A program made the position numbers and the translations under genes. Shown here piece by piece: positions 5,708 to 7,588 of a stretch of DNA of 7,588 nt. How positions within the stretch are numbered: position 1 is the stretch's first letter; every line of letters starts with the position of its first letter. The notes beneath the pieces were generated by a model. That model was given only the letters and a program-made list of their open reading frames with translations. It did no database searches and was not told where the DNA came from. The stretch is from CAVSUR01 sp052143655 (GTDB lineage: Bacteria > Actinomycetota > Actinomycetes > Streptosporangiales > Streptosporangiaceae): NCBI GenBank assembly GCA_052143655.1, contig JBKQSL010000184.1, positions 1-7,588 of the forward strand. The letters are read 5' to 3'.

Positions 5708-5827
5708 GCGGCTTGCGTCCTGGCCCATCAGCCTCACCGTCCCCCACTGTCCCCGGCCGGGCTGCGCGGCCGACGGCGGCAGGTCATTGCTACCCCGGGC
5801 ACTGGCCCCGCATCCGCGCCGGCCCGG

Positions 5828-5833
5828 TAACGT
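5828..5833 (+). promoter_or_regulatory. Putative -10 box (TAACGT) for leaderless NRDE-nadK transcript, right-arm mirror
   Basis: TAACGT ends 7 nt before the GTG at 5840. The bases between (cgggtt region) contain no ribosome binding site, so initiation at the first base of the GTG is the simplest reading. No matching -35 element is seen. Confidence 0.45.
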
Positions 5834-5839
5834 CGGGTT

Positions 5840-6703
5840 GTGTGCCTTCTGATCGCGGTCAGCGGGGTGGTCGCCGACGCCCCGCTGATCGTCGCTGCGA
5901 ACCGGGACGAGCGCTACGACCGGCCTGCGACTGCGATCACGGTACTGCGCGAGGCCGGCCCGCGGCTGCTCGGCGGCCGGGACGAGCTGGCGGGCGGCAC
6001 CTGGCTGGCGGTCAGTGAGACCGGCCTGGTGGCCGGGCTGACCAACCTGCCGTCGCCGCAGGGCCGCGACCCGGCGAAGCGGTCCCGCGGGGAGCTGCCC
6101 ATCGCCCTCGCCGCGCATCCGACCGCGGCGGCGGCAGTGGCCTGGGCGCGCGCATCGATCCGGCCGGACGATTACAACCCGTGCTGGATGCTGGTCGGCG
6201 ACCGCAGCGACCTGTACTACATAGACATAACGAGCGGTTCCCGGCCGGTCACCCGGCACCTGCCCGCGGGGGCCTACGTGCTGGAGAACGAGCCGCTGGG
6301 AGCGGGCTCGGCCAAGGCGCGGCACGTGGCGCGGCTGGCCGGCCAGGCACTGGCCGGCCAGCCCGGAGCCGGGGACGGCCGGGTGGCGGCCGGGCTCGCC
6401 GCGATCCTGCGCGATCACACCACGCCGGACGGCGCCAGCCCGCCGCGGCCCGCCGCCACCTGGGCCGCGTGCGTGCACGGCGACGGGTACGGGACCCGGT
6501 CGGCGATGGTCGTCACCGTGCCGGCCGCCGGCCTGCCGCACGTCGAGGCGGCCGACGGGCCGTCGTGCCAGGCCCCGTTCCAGCCGGCCGACGGCCTGTG
6601 GGCCCGCGCTCCGGCGGCCGGGACTCAGGCCGGGACTCAGGCCGGGACTCAGGCCGGGACTCCGGCGGCCGGGACGCCGGCGGGGAGCAGCCCATGGGCC
6701 TGA
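5840..6703 (+). CDS. NRDE family (TANGO2-like) protein, right-arm mirror
   Basis: This is an identical 287-residue product, read here on the plus strand from GTG TGC CTT CTG, which places Cys directly after the initiator as the family requires. NRDE (21-24), GGTWLA (52-57), SRGELP (82-87) and YGTRS (217-221) are intact. The repeat-built tail from about residue 255 to SSPWA has no counterpart in the family core. The stop TGA (6701-6703) lies inside the start region of nadK. Confidence 0.9.
   Translation: MCLLIAVSGVVADAPLIVAANRDERYDRPATAITVLREAGPRLLGGRDELAGGTWLAVSETGLVAGLTNLPSPQGRDPAKRSRGELPIALAAHPTAAAAVAWARASIRPDDYNPCWMLVGDRSDLYYIDITSGSRPVTRHLPAGAYVLENEPLGAGSAKARHVARLAGQALAGQPGAGDGRVAAGLAAILRDHTTPDGASPPRPAATWAACVHGDGYGTRSAMVVTVPAAGLPHVEAADGPSCQAPFQPADGLWARAPAAGTQAGTQAGTQAGTPAAGTPAGSSPWA
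6617..6664 (+). repeat. 12-bp tandem repeat inside the NRDE gene 3' end, right-arm mirror
   Basis: Three perfect copies of gccgggactcag (6617-6628, 6629-6640, 6641-6652) are followed by a degenerate fourth (6653-6664). Copy number is the same in both arms, which for a slippage-prone repeat argues that the arms come from the same molecule or the same assembly path. Confidence 0.9.
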
Positions 6704-7581
6704 TCAGCACGGTGGGCCTGGTCCTGCACCCGGCCCGTGAGTGCGGGACCGCGACGGCCGCGATCACCGACTGGAGCCGGGCCCGCGGCGTCACCATGCT
6801 CGGCCTGCCCGGGGAGACCGAGCGGCTGGCCGGCCCGGTGCGGGCGGTGCCGGACGCCTACCTGGCCGGCCACGCCGACCTGGTGATCAGCCTGGGCGGG
6901 GACGGCACGATGCTGCGCGCGCTGCGGCTGGTGCACGGGGCCAGCCCGCCGGTGCTCGGGGTGAACGTCGGGCGGCTCGGCTTCCTGGCCGAAGTGGACG
7001 TGCCGGAACTGGCCGGCTCGCTGTCGGCCATCGACGCGCACGAGTTCACGGTGGAGCCGCGGACCGGCGTGCGCGCCGTGTTCCGCACCGGGCACACGGT
7101 CGCGTTCAACGACATCGCCCTGGTGCGCAGCCCCGGCCACCCCAGCGCCGCGATCGAGGTGCAGGTCGAGGGGCACCCGTTCGTGCGGTACGCGGCGGAC
7201 GCGGTGATCGCCGCCACGCCGACCGGGTCGACGGCCTACGCGTTCTCGGCCGGCGGCCCGATCGTCTCCCCGCGAGCCGAGGGCCTGCTGGTCATCCCGG
7301 CTGCAGCGCACTCGTCGTTCAACCGGGCCCTGCTGCTGTCCAGCGGGGAGCAGCTAGCCCTGGCGGTGCTGCCCGACAGCGGGGAACTGGCCATCGAGGC
7401 GGACGGCCGGGTCGTCGGCCAGGCCCGTCCCGGCGATCTGGTCGAGCTCACCCTGCTGCCGGCCGCCGCCCGGGTGGTCCGGCTCGGCCGGACCACCTTC
7501 TACCAGCGCGCCCGGCGCAAGCTCGGGGTCATGAGCTCGGCCGAGATCGACGGGGACCGGCAGGCGGCGCCGGGCTGCTGA
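6694..7581 (+). CDS. nadK: NAD kinase, complete, right-arm mirror
   Basis: This is an identical 295-residue NAD kinase. GGGGAG at 6682-6687 precedes the ATG at 6694, which sits 7 nt before the NRDE stop codon, so ribosomes finishing NRDE can re-initiate here. GGDGT (68-72), Asn-Asp (139-140) and TPTGSTAY (175-182) are as in the other arm. The window ends 7 bp after the stop, so any third gene of the operon is not visible. Confidence 0.93.
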   Translation: MGLISTVGLVLHPARECGTATAAITDWSRARGVTMLGLPGETERLAGPVRAVPDAYLAGHADLVISLGGDGTMLRALRLVHGASPPVLGVNVGRLGFLAEVDVPELAGSLSAIDAHEFTVEPRTGVRAVFRTGHTVAFNDIALVRSPGHPSAAIEVQVEGHPFVRYAADAVIAATPTGSTAYAFSAGGPIVSPRAEGLLVIPAAAHSSFNRALLLSSGEQLALAVLPDSGELAIEADGRVVGQARPGDLVELTLLPAAARVVRLGRTTFYQRARRKLGVMSSAEIDGDRQAAPGC

Positions 7582-7588
7582 CCCGTCC

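Larger units (their letters stand above)
1..7588. repeat. Whole-window perfect palindrome (two 3,794-bp inverted arms, no spacer)
   Basis: The first bases (ggacgggtca) are the reverse complement of the last (tgacccgtcc), and the axis falls between 3794 and 3795 inside ggccaggcctggcc. All genes, start codons, hairpins and short repeats I checked recur at 7589-x on the other strand, and the predicted proteins of the two arms are identical. I found no mismatch, but I did not compare every base. The arms meet with no unique loop, and both outer ends lie 7 bp beyond the nadK stop codon. There is no transposase, recombinase or resolvase gene to account for a mobile inverted repeat. I infer an artefact of assembly or amplification. 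A biological inverted duplication, or a head-to-head dimer of a linear molecule, is possible but less likely, because long spacerless palindromes are normally destroyed by SbcCD-type nucleases. Confidence 0.97.

Noticed and set aside
6181..6693. Extended nadK reading frame starting at 6181 (mirror 896-1408)
   Set aside because: These 171 codons are out-of-frame shadow of the NRDE gene, rich in Arg/Gly/Pro/Ala, without NadK homology. The ATG at 6694 has a ribosome binding site and a family-normal length.
1..7588. Composite transposon or large inverted-repeat mobile element
   Set aside because: The inverted repeats make up the whole window with no interior; there is no transposase, integrase, terminal motif or target duplication.

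Overview
The window is a single 3,794-bp stretch of actinobacterial DNA followed directly by its own reverse complement. Position x pairs with position 7589-x. The axis lies between bases 3794 and 3795, inside an AGG|CCT step, with no spacer. Every gene therefore appears twice, once per arm, with identical predicted protein. The unique information is one arm of about 3.8 kb. The exact symmetry, the absence of a spacer and the lack of any divergence I could find between the arms point first to an assembly or amplification artefact: a fold-back chimera, a missed-adapter palindromic read, or an assembler walking through a self-complementary k-mer. A real chromosomal palindrome is the less likely reading.

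The DNA is very GC-rich with strongly GC-biased third codon positions. The encapsulin closely resembles the mycobacterial/actinomycete family 1 shell protein as I remember it. One gene lacks a Shine-Dalgarno sequence and has a TANNNT box 7 nt upstream, which fits the frequent leaderless transcription of Actinobacteria. I infer a high-GC actinomycete, possibly uncultured, and cannot place it more precisely.

One arm, read from the outer end to the axis (left arm, with right-arm mirror in brackets): an NAD kinase on the minus strand, 8-895 [6694-7581 +]. It is overlapped by 10 nt by an NRDE/TANGO2-family protein, 886-1749 minus [5840-6703 +]; the two form a translationally coupled pair in the order NRDE then nadK. 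A 149-bp divergent intergenic region follows. Next is a complete family 1 encapsulin shell gene, 1899-2699 plus [4890-5690 -]. A hairpin between genes separates it from a small single-pass membrane protein with four extracytoplasmic cysteines, 2793-3146 plus [4443-4796 -]. A second hairpin sits at that gene's stop codon, followed by 250 bp holding degenerate tandem repeats. The 5' part of a gene for a small-residue-rich membrane protein, 3397-3794 plus [3795-4192 -], then runs into the axis and is cut there.

Functionally, the arm couples an NADP-making enzyme with an NRDE-family protein (eukaryotic relatives are implicated in haem trafficking), next to a nanocompartment shell. No cargo gene (DyP peroxidase, ferritin-like protein or similar) and no recognisable cargo-loading peptide is present. 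The cargo is either elsewhere in the genome or beyond the arm.
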